This document shows positions 26,181 to 38,500 of a DNA stretch of 64,000 bases, in pieces (the stretch's first letter is position 1; each line of letters starts with the position of its first letter). Location: NCBI RefSeq assembly GCF_018991925.1, contig NW_024748870.1, positions 447,687-511,686 on the forward strand, written 5' to 3'. A model generated the notes under the pieces. That model saw only the letters and a list, made by a program, of their open reading frames with translations, searched no databases and was not told the origin of the DNA. The stretch is from Homarus americanus. Lineage: Eukaryota > Arthropoda > Malacostraca > Decapoda > Nephropidae. The position numbers were made by a program, and so were the translations under genes.

Positions 26181-26284
26181 TTCAACGAGTTATATGTCAA
26201 TAAGTTCCGACTCATTAAATCGGTGTATTAAATGACAATACAAATGAGGAATCTTATCTTATGTACAACGCTTTTCACTTCTGG

Positions 26285-26450
26285 TATGTTGACTAAATCC
26301 CGAGTACGATGACTTAATCCCTTGAGTACGATGTCTTAATCCTCTGAGTACGAAGATTTAATCCCCGAGTATGACGATTTAATTCCCTGAGTATGATGAT
26401 TTAATCCGTTGAGTACAATGACTTAACTGCTTGAGTACCATGAGGTTGAA
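26285..26450. repeat. 22-bp minisatellite
   Basis: About seven imperfect units around gagtacgatgacttaatccc. The same motif recurs at 27585-27675. Confidence 0.85.
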
Positions 26451-26460
26451 TGATCGTAAC

Positions 26461-26565
26461 TCAAGCCCAGTGACAGTCTACCTCATCTCTTGACGTCTGT
26501 GTATAGATGACCAACTCAAAGGCGCCTCTACAGGTCCTAGGTTCTGTTACACTGAGACTCTGAAT
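26461..26565 (-). pseudogene. Possible relic or cryptic exon between FN3 and transmembrane exons
   Basis: The minus strand is open through ITAPRIQSLSVTEPRTCRG and AFELVIYTQTSRDE, ending at a possible donor GAG/GTAGAC near 26490. It resembles the first half of an FN3 domain (SLSVT strand, later ELVIY strand) and lies exactly between the FN3-2 and transmembrane exons. However, splice phases (0/0 with the best sites) do not fit the 1/1 needed for insertion, so it is more likely a relic or chance. The adjacent array at 26566-26905 continues the same frame. Confidence 0.2.
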
Positions 26566-26905
26566 CCTCGGGGCTGTGATGTTGGTGATCTGTGAGTCAT
26601 GGGGGCTGTGATGTTGGTGATCTGTGAGTCTTAGGGGCTGTGATGTTGGTGATCTGTGAGTCTTAGGGGCTGTGCTGTTAGTGATCTGAGAATCATGGGG
26701 GCTGTGATGTTGGTGATCTCTGAGTCTTAGGGGCTGTGATGTTGGTGATCTGAGAATCATGGGGGCTGTGATGTTGGTGATCTGTGAGTCATGGGGGCTG
26801 TGATGTTGGTGATCTCTGAGTCTTAGGGGCTGTGATGTTAGTGATCTCTGAGTCTTAGGGGCTGTGATGTTGGTGATCTGTGAGTCATGGGGCTGTGACG
26901 TTGAC
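26566..26905. repeat. 34-bp minisatellite
   Basis: About ten units containing ggggctgtgatgttggtgat and ctgtgagtcttag or ctgagaatcatgg variants. On the minus strand each unit has a CTCACAG acceptor-like site followed by an NIT codon pattern. Confidence 0.93.
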
Positions 26906-27070
26906 TTAAACCCTTTTTGAATGCTGTGAAATTTCCCCTTTGACGTATGTAGCCTCTAAGAGTAACCTTTGGGTACCTGTTAGCCTTAAATACTCCTATA
27001 AGTGCCCCGTGTAGGAGTCCATAAGCTCCAAATCTTTACCTAATTACTTTATGAAGGCCCTGAGACTCAC

Positions 27071-27251
27071 CTGTAGGCGCTCTAGAGGTCCTGGAGGTGT
27101 AGGCGGAGACAACCACTGGCTGCGAGGTGACGGGACCGTGGCTCACATACACCTTGATCTGGTAACTCGTGTCGGCATCCAGACGACTTACGTTAAAGTT
27201 GGGTCTTGTGGAGGTGACGTTGGCGAAGAGCGTGTGGTTCTCGAAGTACAC
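27071..27251 (-). CDS. Sidestep-like receptor, FN3 domain second half
   Basis: A 181-bp exon, acceptor GTGTCCGCAG, donor ACAG/GTGAGT, entering in phase 0 and leaving in phase 1. It encodes VYFENHTLFANVTSTRPNFN, then the VSRLDADTSYQIKVYVSHGP strand pair and VVVSAYTSRTSRAPT. The pattern ANVTS...F.V..L.....Y.I.VY is the second half of the single membrane-proximal FN3 domain of Sidestep proteins. Three Asn glycosylation sequons (NHT, NVT, NVS) are visible, in keeping with an extracellular domain. No tandem array touches either splice site, unlike most exons of this gene. Confidence 0.92.
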
Positions 27252-27348
27252 CTGCGGACACCAGGACATACGTCAAGTGATAGCCAGACATACACACAAA
27301 CACACATCGCTTATCTGTTATTTTCTACACCTATCTTAGAGAGATTTC

Positions 27349-27590
27349 GGAACACCTGAAGATTAGGCCCCTACCTTACTTCAATTGATGATTAAACACC
27401 CTAACGTTACATGGAAGGTTAGATTAGATTAGATTAGATTAGATTAGATTAGATTAGATTAGGTTAGATTAGGTTAGATTAGACTAGATTAGGTTAGGTT
27501 AGGTTAGGTTAGGTTAGGTTAGGTTAGATTAGGTTAGGTTAGGTTAGGTTAGGTTAGGTTAGGTTAGCGTGTTTAATTCCTTGACTATGA
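27349..27590 (+). repeat. Foldback-type repeat with interstitial TTAGG/TTAGATT core
   Basis: Begins with arm AACACCTGAAGATTAGGCCC, then GATTAAACACCCTAACG. It is followed by about 145 bp of TTAGATT and (GGTTA)n, then TTAGCGTGTTTAATTCC, the inverted partner of the inner arm. The (TTAGG)n part is the arthropod telomere motif at an internal site. Confidence 0.75.
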
Positions 27591-27716
27591 TGGCTTAATA
27601 TTTTGGGTACGATGACAACCCCTTGAGTACGATGATCTAACACTCGAGTACGTTGGCTTTAACTCTTGAGTACAGTCAATTAGGAGAATGTTATAAGAGT
27701 AATATTTACCTCTGAG

Positions 27717-27989
27717 TGACATAAGCGTGGCACTGACCTCTGAATGACATAAGCGTGGCACTGACTTCTGAGTAACATAAGCGTGGCACTGACCACTGAG
27801 TGACATAAGAGTGGCACTGACTTCTGAGTGACATAAGAGTGGCACTGACGTCTGAGTAACATAAACGTGGCACTGACCACTGAGTGACATAAGAGTGGCA
27901 CTGACTTCTGAGTAATATAAACGTGGCACTGACCACTGAGTGACATAAGAGTGGCACTGACTTCTGAGTAACATAAACGTGGCACTGAC
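27717..27989. repeat. 31-bp array flush with a splice donor
   Basis: About nine units of gtggcactgacttctgagtg...acataag type. The last unit runs through the donor into the final five bases of the FN3-1 exon. Confidence 0.95.
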
Positions 27990-28105
27990 CTCTGCCCGGT
28001 ACAAGGTGGTGCCAGCGGCGGAGGTGTGAGGCCGCTGGCAGGTGAGGCTGAGGGAGGAGGCAGTGATGTTGGCCAAGCGACATGACGACAGCGGCAGCGG
28101 CATCT
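27990..28105 (-). CDS. Sidestep-like receptor, FN3 domain first half
   Basis: A 116-bp exon, acceptor GTTGTCCTCAG, donor GCAGAG/GTCAGT, entering in phase 1 and leaving in phase 0. It encodes (K)MPLPLSSCRLANITASSLSL, then TCQRPHTSAAGTTLYRAE. The arrangement C..NIT..SL.L.C......TTLYRAE corresponds to the start of the Sidestep FN3 domain (usually P..NCS..N.T..SL.V.C..G....), which follows the last Ig domain. It joins in phase to LYRAE/VYFEN of the next exon. The donor GTCAGT is a weaker variant and is repeated in the downstream array. Confidence 0.9.
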
Positions 28106-28124
28106 CTGAGGACAACACCGCGTT

Positions 28125-29375
28125 AGTGAACCCAACTGAACCACTGAATCATTGAACCAATAAATCACTGAATCACTGAACCACTGAACTATTGAAACAC
28201 TGAATCATTGACACACTGAACCACTAAACTATCGACACACTGACCCACTAAATCATTGAACCACTAAATCACTGACACACTGAACCACTGAACTATTGAC
28301 ACACTGAATCATTGACACACTGAACCACTGAACTATTGACACACTGAATCATTGACACACTGAACCACTGTATCATTAACACACTGAACCACTGAATCAT
28401 TGACACACTGAACCACTGTATCATTAACACACTGAACCATTGACACACTGAACCACTGAACCATCAACAAACTGAAGCACTGAACCATTGACACACTAAA
28501 CAACTGAACCATCGACACACTGAACCATTGACACACTGAACCTCTGAACCATTGACACACTGAACCACTGAACCATCGTCACACTGAACCACTGAACCAT
28601 TGACACACTAAACCACTGAATCATTAACACACTGAACCATCGACACACTGAACCATTGACACACTGAACCACTGAATCATTAACACACTGAACCATTGAC
28701 ACACTGAACCTCTGAACCATTGACATACTGAACCACTGAACCATCGTCACACTGAACCACTGAACCATTGACACACTAAACCACTGAATCATTAACACAC
28801 TGAACCATTGACACACTTAACTATTGACACACTGAACCACTGAACCATTGACACACTTAATTATTGACACACTGAACCACTGAACCATTGACACACTTAA
28901 CCACTGAACCATTGACACACTTAACTATTGACACACTGAACCACTGAACCATTGACACACTTAACTATTGACACACTGACCCACTGAATCATTGACACAC
29001 TGAACCATTGACACACTTAACTATTGACACACTGAACCACTGAACCATTGACACACTTAATTATTGACACACTGAACCACTGAACCATTGACACACTTAA
29101 CCACTGAACCATTGACACACTTAACTATTGACACACTGAACCACTGAACCATTGACACACTTAACTATTGACACACTGAACCACTGAATCATTGACACAC
29201 TTAACTATTGACACACTGAACCACTGAATCATTGACACACTGAACCACTGAACCATTGACACACTTAACTATTGACACACTGACCCACTGAACCATTGAC
29301 ACACTTAACTATTGACACACTGAACCACTGAACCATTGACACACTTAACTATTGACACACTGAACCACTAAATCA
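28125..29375. repeat. Minisatellite of ACTGAACCATTGACAC units
   Basis: About 1.25 kb of mixed 8-9-bp modules (cactgaac, cattgaca, cacttaac, tattgacac) making irregular units of roughly 24-26 bp. Open frames across it are artefacts. Confidence 0.95.
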
Positions 29376-29404
29376 CTTACATTGGCACTAAAACTTACAC
29401 ACAC

Positions 29405-29745
<341 letters not shown>

Positions 29746-29969
29746 AACAATAAATGTATGTTGTGTTGTCAATAGTATGAGAAGCAATTGAAATCCTGCA
29801 ATTGAGTGTAATTGAGGCAGAAAATCAGATCAGCAACCTGGAACTTGGTCACAATTTTCATGATGCCATATGGCAGCAGTGTCTACCATTAGACAACACA
29901 TTATGCTTCCAATATCTTCCCAGGCGGTAGTACCTCCCTGTTTGGTAGCTGTCTACTACTTACTACCTA

Positions 29970-29975
29970 CTATCG

Positions 29976-30008
<33 letters not shown>

Positions 30009-30051
30009 CCTATCTATCTATCTATCAATCTATCTATCTATCTATCTACTC
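29970..30051. repeat. (CTAT)n microsatellite
   Basis: Tetranucleotide run with single-base interruptions. Confidence 0.96.
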
Positions 30052-30954
30052 AGGACCACGACACTCCACCCTCACTCACACTACACCATCAGTACAACAC
30101 CCAGGCTTCACAACACTCTATTAACAAGCACTCTGATCACAACCTAACTGGAGTTATGTGTTTGTTGTGACTCGTGTTATTCCTGTGTTAATTTGGGTCA
30201 ATACATCACAAGTGTGTTAATTTGGGTCAATACATCACAAGTACTTTTATGTAGGAGTGAGCGCTTGTCTCTTAAATAAATTGTTTTAGTTATATTACTT
30301 TTATGTTTGAGATAACAACGTGTGTGTAATGATTTTGTCGTGTTCACCTTTAAATACCAATTAAATTACTCATATCTATATATCTGGTGCAGTTATCAGT
30401 TGGTGTTTTATTGTTATCTATATTTAAGTTGAATAAATATTAGAGTTTGTTATCTTATAGTAATATTTCTTCATTGTGTAAACATTCATGCACTCTCTGG
30501 TATGTATGTTTTATGTTAGATTTAATTAATGGAAGAAATATATCATGTTATCTACTCGGGTCTAAGATAACAGAAATTTGTCTTCACTACAACACTGATT
30601 ACATTGATAATATTTAATGGAAAACAAAAGTTATTTCCTATTACCTCGAAATTAAGCCTTAGATTATGTCACTATTAAGATTATTTAATTAACCACCTTC
30701 TCTTAGGTAGCTTTAGGGTTTAGTCATTAGGTGAAATAAGCTTGGGGGGGGGGTAGCCAGTTAGTTAAATCAGTCACTCTATTAGTTATTAACTCAGTTA
30801 GTCAGTCAGTCAGTCAGTTAGTCAAAGAACGACTATATATTAAATCAAACTGTTTTTAGTGAGGCAATATGAGTGGTGACTGCAAGACAGACAGTCACCA
30901 TACAGAGACAGTCACTATACATGTGTTGGTGAGACAGTGTGAGTGGTGACTTAC
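30052..30954. other. Intron sequence, mostly unique, AT-rich
   Basis: Contains a 29-bp direct duplication (tgtgttaatttgggtcaata... at about 30184 and 30213), an inverted single arm of the dispersed foldback repeat at about 30698-30750, and a short TCAGTTAG run. No coding signal apart from the exon that follows. Confidence 0.5.
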
Positions 30955-31239
30955 TTGCCACCTTGATGGTGAAGGCGCACGGTTTCTGCTGGACGCCCAT
31001 CTCGTTCACGGCCCAACATGACAGCGCTCGGTCCTCGTGTTGCGGCTGCGGGTACACTGTGAGGAACGCTGTGGCCAGGTCGTGGTGGGTGACGGCCGCA
31101 TTCCTCAGCACCTCCACGCTGTTGTTCCACTGCCACAGTACGGAGGAGACGGGAGGGAAGGAGGACACCCGGCACGACACCTTGATGGGCTTGTCGTAGA
31201 TGAAGTAGGTGGTGGGGGAGGTGTGGCACTCAGGGGCAT
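30955..31239 (-). CDS. Sidestep-like receptor, complete last Ig domain
   Basis: A 285-bp exon, acceptor CCCTCACAG, donor GCAA/GTAAGT, phase 1 at both ends, encoding a whole C2-type Ig domain. It opens (Y)APECHTSPTTYFIYDKPIK, has the B-strand Cys (VSCRVSSFPPVSSVLWQWNN, with the core Trp), and closes with ALSCWAVNEMGVQQKPCAF and TIKVA. The LSCWA.NE.G.Q..PC.F.I ending is the signature of the last Ig domain in Sidestep proteins, just before FN3. An NNS sequon is present. The acceptor region strongly resembles the unit of the 28-bp array that lies directly upstream of it. Confidence 0.95.
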
Positions 31240-31267
31240 CTGTGAGGGACGTAGAGTAGTAAGTTAA

Positions 31268-34200
31268 TCGAACACGTCTGTAAGGAAAGTGGCACTGTGG
31301 TGTGTCTGTGAGGTAAACGGCACTATGGTGTGTCTGTGAGGTAAACGGCACTATGGTGTGTCTGTGACGGAAGTGGCACTGTGGTGTGTCTGTGAGAGAA
31401 GTGGCACTGTGGTGTGTCTGTGAGAGAAGTGGCACTATGGTGTGTCTAGTGACGGAAGTGGCACTGTGGTGTGTCTGTGGCACTGTGGTGTGTCTGTGAG
31501 AGAAGTGGCACCTGTGGGTGTTCAGAGAGAAGTGGCACTGTGGTGTGTCTAGACGGAAGTGGCATCATGGTGTGTCTGTGAGAGAAGTGGCACTGTGGTG
31601 TATCTGTGAGAAAAGTGGCACTAAGTGGTGTGTCTGTTAGGGAGAAGTGCACTGTGGTGTGTCTGTGACGGAAGTGGCACTATGGTGTGTCTGTGAGAGA
31701 AGTGGCACTGTGGTGTGTCTGTGACGGAAGTGGCACTATGTGGTGTGTCTGTATTCTGGAAGTGGCACTATGGTGTGTCTGTGACGGAAGTGGCACCATG
31801 GTGTGTTCAGGAGAGAAGGGCACTATGGTATTCAGAGAGAAGTGGCACTGTGGTGTGTCTGTGAGAGAAGTGGCACTGTGGTGTGTCTGTGAGAGAAGTG
31901 GCACTATGTAGTGTGTCTGTGACGGAAGTGGAAATGCACTATGGTGTGTCTGTGAGAGAAGTGGCACTAAGGGTGTGTCTGTGAGAGAAGTGGCACTATG
32001 GTGTGTCTGTGAGAGAAGTGGCACTATGGTGTGTCTGTGAGAGAAGTGGCACTATGGTGTGCTCCAGACGGGAAGTGGCACTATGGTGTGTCTGCCAGGA
32101 GCATAAAGTGGCACTATGGTGTGTCTGTGAGAAGTGGGACTATGGTGTGTCTGTGGAGAGAAGTGGCACTATGGTGTGTCTTGAGAGAAGTGGCACTGTG
32201 GTGTGTCTGTGAGAGAAGTGGCACTGTAGTGTCTGTGAGAGAAGTGGCACTATGGTGTGTCTGTGACGGAAGTGGCACTATGGTGTGTCTGTGACGGAAG
32301 TGGCACCTCGTGGTGTGTCTGTGAGAGAAATGGCACATGGTGTGTCTAGGAGAGAAGTGGCACTATGGTGTGTCTGTGACGGAAGTGGCACTATGGTGTC
32401 TAGAGATAAGTGGCACTATGGTGTGTCTGTGGAGAGAAGTGGCACTATGGTGTTCTCAGACGGAAGTGGCACTGTGGTGTGTCTGTGAGAGAAGTGGCAC
32501 TGTGGTGGTGTGTCTGTGACGGAAGTGGCACTATGGTGTGTCTGTGAGAGAAGTGGCACTGTGGTGTGTCTAGGAGAAAAAGTGGCACTATGGTGTCTGT
32601 GACGGAGTGGCACTGTGGTGTGTCTCTTGAGAGAAGTGGCACTGTGGTGTGTGTCTGTGAGGTAAAACGGCACCATGGTGTGTCTGTGAGAGGAAGTGGC
32701 ACTATGGTGTGTCTGTGGAGAGAAGTGGCACTATGGTGTGTCTGTGACGGAAGTGGCACTATGGTGCCTGTGAGAGAAGTGGCACTATGGTGTGTCTGTG
32801 GAGAGAAGTGGCACTATGGTGTGTCTGTGACGGAAGTGGCACTGTGGTGTGTCTGTGAGAGAAGTGGCACCAAGTGGTGTGTCTGTGACGGAAGTGGCAC
32901 CATGGTGTGGCTCAGACGGAAGTGGCACGCAGTGGTGTGTCTGTGACGGAAGTGGCACTGTGGTGTCTGAGGAGAAGTGGCACTTATGGTGTGTCTGTGA
33001 GAGAAGTGGCACTATGGTGTCTGTGACGGAAGTGGCACTATGGTGTGCCTGTGAGGAGAAGGGCACTGTGGTGTGTCTGTAGAGAAGTGGCACTGTGGTG
33101 TGTCTGTGAGAGAGAAGTGGCACTATGGTGTGTCTGTGAGAGAAGTGGCACTGTGGTGTGTCTGTGAGAGAAGTGGCACTGTGGTGTGTCTGTGAGAGAA
33201 GTGGCACTATGGTGTGTCTGTGACGGAAGTAGCACTATGGAGTGTCTGGGGAGAGAAGTGGCACTCTTATGGTGTGTCTGTGAGAGAAGTGGCACTGTGG
33301 TGTGTCTGTGGAGAGAAGTGGCACTGTGGTGTGTCTGTGGAGGAGAAGTGGCACTATGGTGTGTCTGTGAGAGAGTGGCACTGTGGGTGTCTGTGAGAGA
33401 AGTGGCACTGTGGTGTGTCTGTGAGAGAAGTGGCACCATGGTGTGTCTGTGACGGAAGTGGCACTATGGTGTGTCTGTGAGAGAAGTGGCACTGTGGTGT
33501 GTCTACAGACGGAATGTGACACTATGGTGTGTCTGTGAGAGAAGTGGCACTATGGTGTAAGTTCACAGGAGAGAAGTGTCACTATGGTGTGTCTGTGACG
33601 GAAGTGGCACTCATGGTGTGTCTGTGAGAGAAGCGGCACTTTGGTGTGTCTGTGAGAGAAGTGGCACTGTGGTGTCTGTGACGAAGCGGCACCTCTGTGG
33701 TGTGTCTGTGAGAGAAGTGGCACCTGGCGGTGTGTCTGTGACGGAAGGGCACTCTATGGTGTGTCTGTGACGGAAGGGCACCATGCAGGTCTGTATCGGG
33801 AAGTGCACTATGGTGTGTCTGTGATTTGAAGTGTGGCACCATGGTGTGTCTGTGACTTGAAGTGGCACTATGGTGTGTGTCTGTGAGAGAAGTGGCACCC
33901 TTTGGTGTGTCTGTGAGAGAAGTGGCACTGTGGTGTGTCTGTGAGAGAAGTGGCACTATGGTGTGTCTGTGAGAGAAGTGGCACTTTGGTGTGTCTGTGG
34001 AGAGAAGTGGCACTGTGGTGTGTCTGTGACGAAGTGGCACTGTGGTGTGCGTCTGTGAGAGAAGTGGCACTATGGTGTGTCTCCTAAGAAGTGGCACTCA
34101 TGGTGTATGTCTGTGACGGAAGTGGCACTATGGTGTGTCTGTGGAGAGAAGTGGCACTGTGGTGTGTCTGTGAGAGAAGTGGCACTGTGGTGTGTCTGTG

Positions 34201-35115
34201 AGAGAAGTGGCACTATGGCAGGCTCCAGACGGAAGTGCACTCATGGTGTGCTCCAGACGGAAGTGCATCATGGTGTGTCTGTGAGAGAAGTGGCACCTGT
34301 GGTGTGTCTGTAGGGAGAGAAGTGGCACTATGGTGTGTCTGTGACGGAAGTGGCACTATGGTGTGTCTGTGACTGAAGTGGCACTATGGTGTGTCTGTGG
34401 AGAGAAAATGGCACCTGTGGTGTGTCTAGAAAGAAGTGGCACTATGGTGTGTCTGTGAGGGAGGTGGCACTATGGTGTCTGTGAGAGAAGTGGCACTGTG
34501 GTGTGTCTGTGAGGGAGGTGTGGGCACCATGGTGTGTCTGTGGGAGAGAAGTGGCACTGTGGTGTGTCTTTGAGGGAGGTGTGGCACTATGGTGTGTCTG
34601 TGACGGAAGTGGCACTATGGTGTGTCTGTGAGAGAAGTGGCACTTGTGGTGTGTCTGTGAGGGAGGTGTGGCACTGTGTGTGTCTGTGAGAGAAGTGGCA
34701 CTGTGGTGTGGTCTGTGAGGTGGAGGTGTGTAAGACCATGGTGTGTCTTGTGAGAGAAGTGGCACTGTGGTGTGTCTTTGAGGGAGGTGTGGCACCTTGG
34801 TGTGTCTAGGACGGAAGTGGCACCTTACAGGTGTCTGTGAGAGAAGTGGCACTATGGTGTGTCTGTGGAGAGAAGTGGCACTGTGGCAGTGTGTCTGTGA
34901 GAGAAGTGGCACTGTGGCGTGTCTGTGAGAAGTGGCACTATGGTGTGTCTGTGAGAGAAGTGGCACTGTGGTGTGTCTGTGAGAGAAGTGGCACTGTGGT
35001 GTGTCTGTGAGGGAGGTGGCACTATGGTGTGTCTGTGACGGAAGTGGCACTGTGGTGTGTCTTTGAGAGAAGTGGCACTGTAGGTCTGTGAGGAGGGGGG
35101 CACTATAGTGTGTCT
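31268..35115. repeat. 28-bp array resembling an exon acceptor
   Basis: About 137 units of gtggcactatggtgtgtctg + tgagagaa, with variants tgacggaa and tggagagaa. On the minus strand each unit reads TTCTCTCACAG followed by ACACACCATAGTGCCAC, an acceptor-like sequence. Middle parts carry many small indels. Confidence 0.96.
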
Positions 35116-35510
35116 GTGTGGCAAAAAGACAATTCTATCTAACTAGCTGTAATACACTTCCTGCGTCAAGACACAAAAGTGTGTTGTGTGTGACCTCCTT
35201 ATTGGCACCACAAGAACTGGCACCTCCTTGTTGTCATGACTCCGACACGACTTAGAGACGACCCCATAGAGATCACCCCAGAAACACCACCCAAAAGCAG
35301 AGACGACCCCAGACAACCCCAAGGACACGACTAAAAGACATTGGTCAGCTAACTCCTACAGCAGCATCTAGTTCACATAAACATTAATTTATTCATTAGT
35401 TTACGTCTCTGTTTTCCTCCTCCTCACACTCTCCCTCCCAGTTGACTTTGGTAGTCGTCGCCTTAATCATATTTTCACAGTGATGAACAGCTTAATTGCC
35501 GCCACCAGAC
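35116..35510. other. Short non-repetitive spacer between two arrays
   Basis: About 390 bp of unique sequence with no coding signal. Confidence 0.5.
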
Positions 35511-38500
35511 GCTTCATAACTCCTACCTGTACAAGCTTCCTACCTGTACAAGCCTCCTACCTGTACACAACTCCACCACAGCCATCCTACCTGTACAACC
35601 CTCCTACCTGTACACTAACCTACCTGACAGATCCCACCTGTACAACCAACATACCTGTACAACTATCCTACCTGTACAACCCTCCTACCTGTACAACTAA
35701 CCTACCTGTACAGCCATCCCAACCTGTACAACCAACCTACCTGTACAACCATCCTACCCAGCAACCATCCCACATGTCCAAGTCCTCCCACCTGGCCATC
35801 CTACCTGTACAACTAACATACCTGTACAGCTATCCCACCTGTACAACTATCCTACCTGTACACAGCCTATCCTACCTGTACAACTAACCTACCTGTACAA
35901 CCAACATACCAACTAACCTACCTGTACAGCTATCCTACCTGTACAACCATCCCACTGTACAACCCTCCTACCTGTACAACTAACCTACCTTGCACACCAC
36001 ATACCTGTACAGCTATCCTACCTGCAACTATCCTACCTGTACAGCCATCCTACCTGACAACTAACCCCACCTGTACAGCTATCCTACCCACAACTAACCC
36101 ACCTGTACAGCCATCCCACCTGTACAACTATCCCACCTGTACAACCCTCCCCACCTGTAATAACTAACATACCTGTACAGCCATCCCACCTGTACAACTA
36201 TCCCCACCTGTACAGCTATCCTACCTGTACAACCATGCTACCTGTACAGCTATCCTACCTGCACAACCATCCTACCTGTACAACCCTCCTACCTGTACAA
36301 CTAACCTACCTGTACAATCCAACATACCTGTACAGCTATCCTACCTGTCACAACTAACCTACCCACACAGCTATCCTACCTGTACAACTATCCTACCTGT
36401 ACAACCCTCCTGTACAACTAACCTACCTGTACAACTAACATACCTGTACAGCTATCCTACCTGCACAACTATCCTACCTGTACATCCACCTGTACAACTA
36501 ACCTACCTGCAGCATCCTACCTGTACAATAACTAACTCCACCTGTACAGCTATCCTACCTGCACAACTATCCTACCTGTACAACCCTCCCACCAACTAAC
36601 ATACCTGCCATCCCACCGTACAACTAACACACCTGTACAGCTATCTACCTGTACAACTATCCTACCGTACAGCTATCCCACCTGTACAACTAACCTACCT
36701 GTACAACTCAACATACCTGTCCAACCTACCTGCACAGCCATCCTACCTGTACAACTATCCTACCTGTGCAGCCATCCTACCTGTACAACTAACCTACCCA
36801 GGTCCAACATACCTGTCAACCAACCCACCCAAGCCATCCTACCTGTACAACCATCCTACCCACAACCCTCCTACCTGTACAACTAACCCACCTGTACAGC
36901 CATCCTACCTGCACACCAACCCACCTGTACTATCCCACCTGCAACTAACCTACCTGTACAGCTATCCTACCTGTCCTCAACCTACCTGCAACCCCACCTG
37001 TACAACTAACATACCTGTACAGCTATCCTACCTGTACAACTATCCTACCTGCACAGCCATCCTACCTGTACAACCAACCTACCTGTACAACTAACATACC
37101 TGAACAACTAACCTACCTGCACTATCCTACCTGTACAACTATCCTACCTGTACAACCCTCCACCTGTACAACTAACCTACCTGTACAACTAACATACCTG
37201 TACAGCTATCCCACCTGTAACTATCCTACCTGTACAGCTATCCTACCTGTACAACTAACCCACCTGTACAGCCATCCTACCTGTACAACTAACCTACCTG
37301 TACAGCCATCCCACCTGTACAACTCATCCACCTGCACAACCCTCCCTACCTGTACAACTAACATACCTGTACAGCTATCCCACCTGCACAACCATCCTAC
37401 CTGTACAACCATCCCACCTGTACAACTAACCCACCTGCATACAGCCATCCTACCCGTACAACCATCCTACCTGTACAACCATCCTACCTGCACAACTAAC
37501 CTACCTGTACAACTATCCTACCTGTACAACTATCCACCTGTACAACTATCCTACCTGCACAACTATCCTACCTGTAAAGTCCAACCTACCTGCACAGCCA
37601 CCTGCAACTATCCTACCTGTACAACCATCCTACCTGTACAACCATCCTACCCAGCACAACTATCCTACCTGTACAACTATCCTACCTGTACAACTAACCT
37701 ACTTGTACAACCGTCCTACCTGTACAACCAACCAACCTGTACAACTAACCCACCTGTACAACCATCCCACCTGTACAACTATCCCACCAATAACCAACCT
37801 ACTTGTACAACTGTCCTACCTGTACACAACCAACCAACCTGTACAACCAACCCTACCTGTACAACTATCCTACCTCGTACAAATCATCCTACCTGTACAA
37901 CTATCCTACCTGTAAAGTCTAACCTACCCGCACAGCCATCCTACCCACAACCATCCTACCTGTAACAACCATCCTACCTGTACAACTATCCCACCTGTAC
38001 AACCATCCTACCCAAACTATCCTACCTGTACAACCATCCTACCTGTACAACCATCCTACCTGTACAACTATCCCACCTGTCACAACCAACCCACTTGTAC
38101 AACCGTCCTACCTTACAACCACCAACCTGTACAACTAACCTACCTGTACAACTATCCTACCTGTACAACTATCCTACCTGTACAACTAACCCACTTGCAC
38201 AACTGTCCTACCTGTACAACCAACCTGTACAACTAACCTACCTGTACAACTATCCTACCTGTACAACTATCCTACCTGTACAACCATCCTACCTGTAAAG
38301 TCTAACCTACCTGCACAGCTATCCTACCTGTACAACTATCCTACCTGTACAACCATCCTACCTGTACAACTATCCTACCTGTACAACTATCCTACCTGTA
38401 CAACTATCCTACCTGATAACTAACCCACTGCCAACATCCTACCCAACAACTATCCTACCTGCACAACTATCCTACCTGTACAACCAACCAACCTGTACAA

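Noticed and set aside
30698..30750. G-run and TTTAGGG-like sequence as possible telomeric relic
   Set aside because: It aligns as an inverted arm of the dispersed foldback repeat, which explains it better.
31268..35115. Both-strand frames rich in Cys/Val/Ser or His/Thr/Ser
   Set aside because: Products of the 28-bp array; frames shift with each indel.
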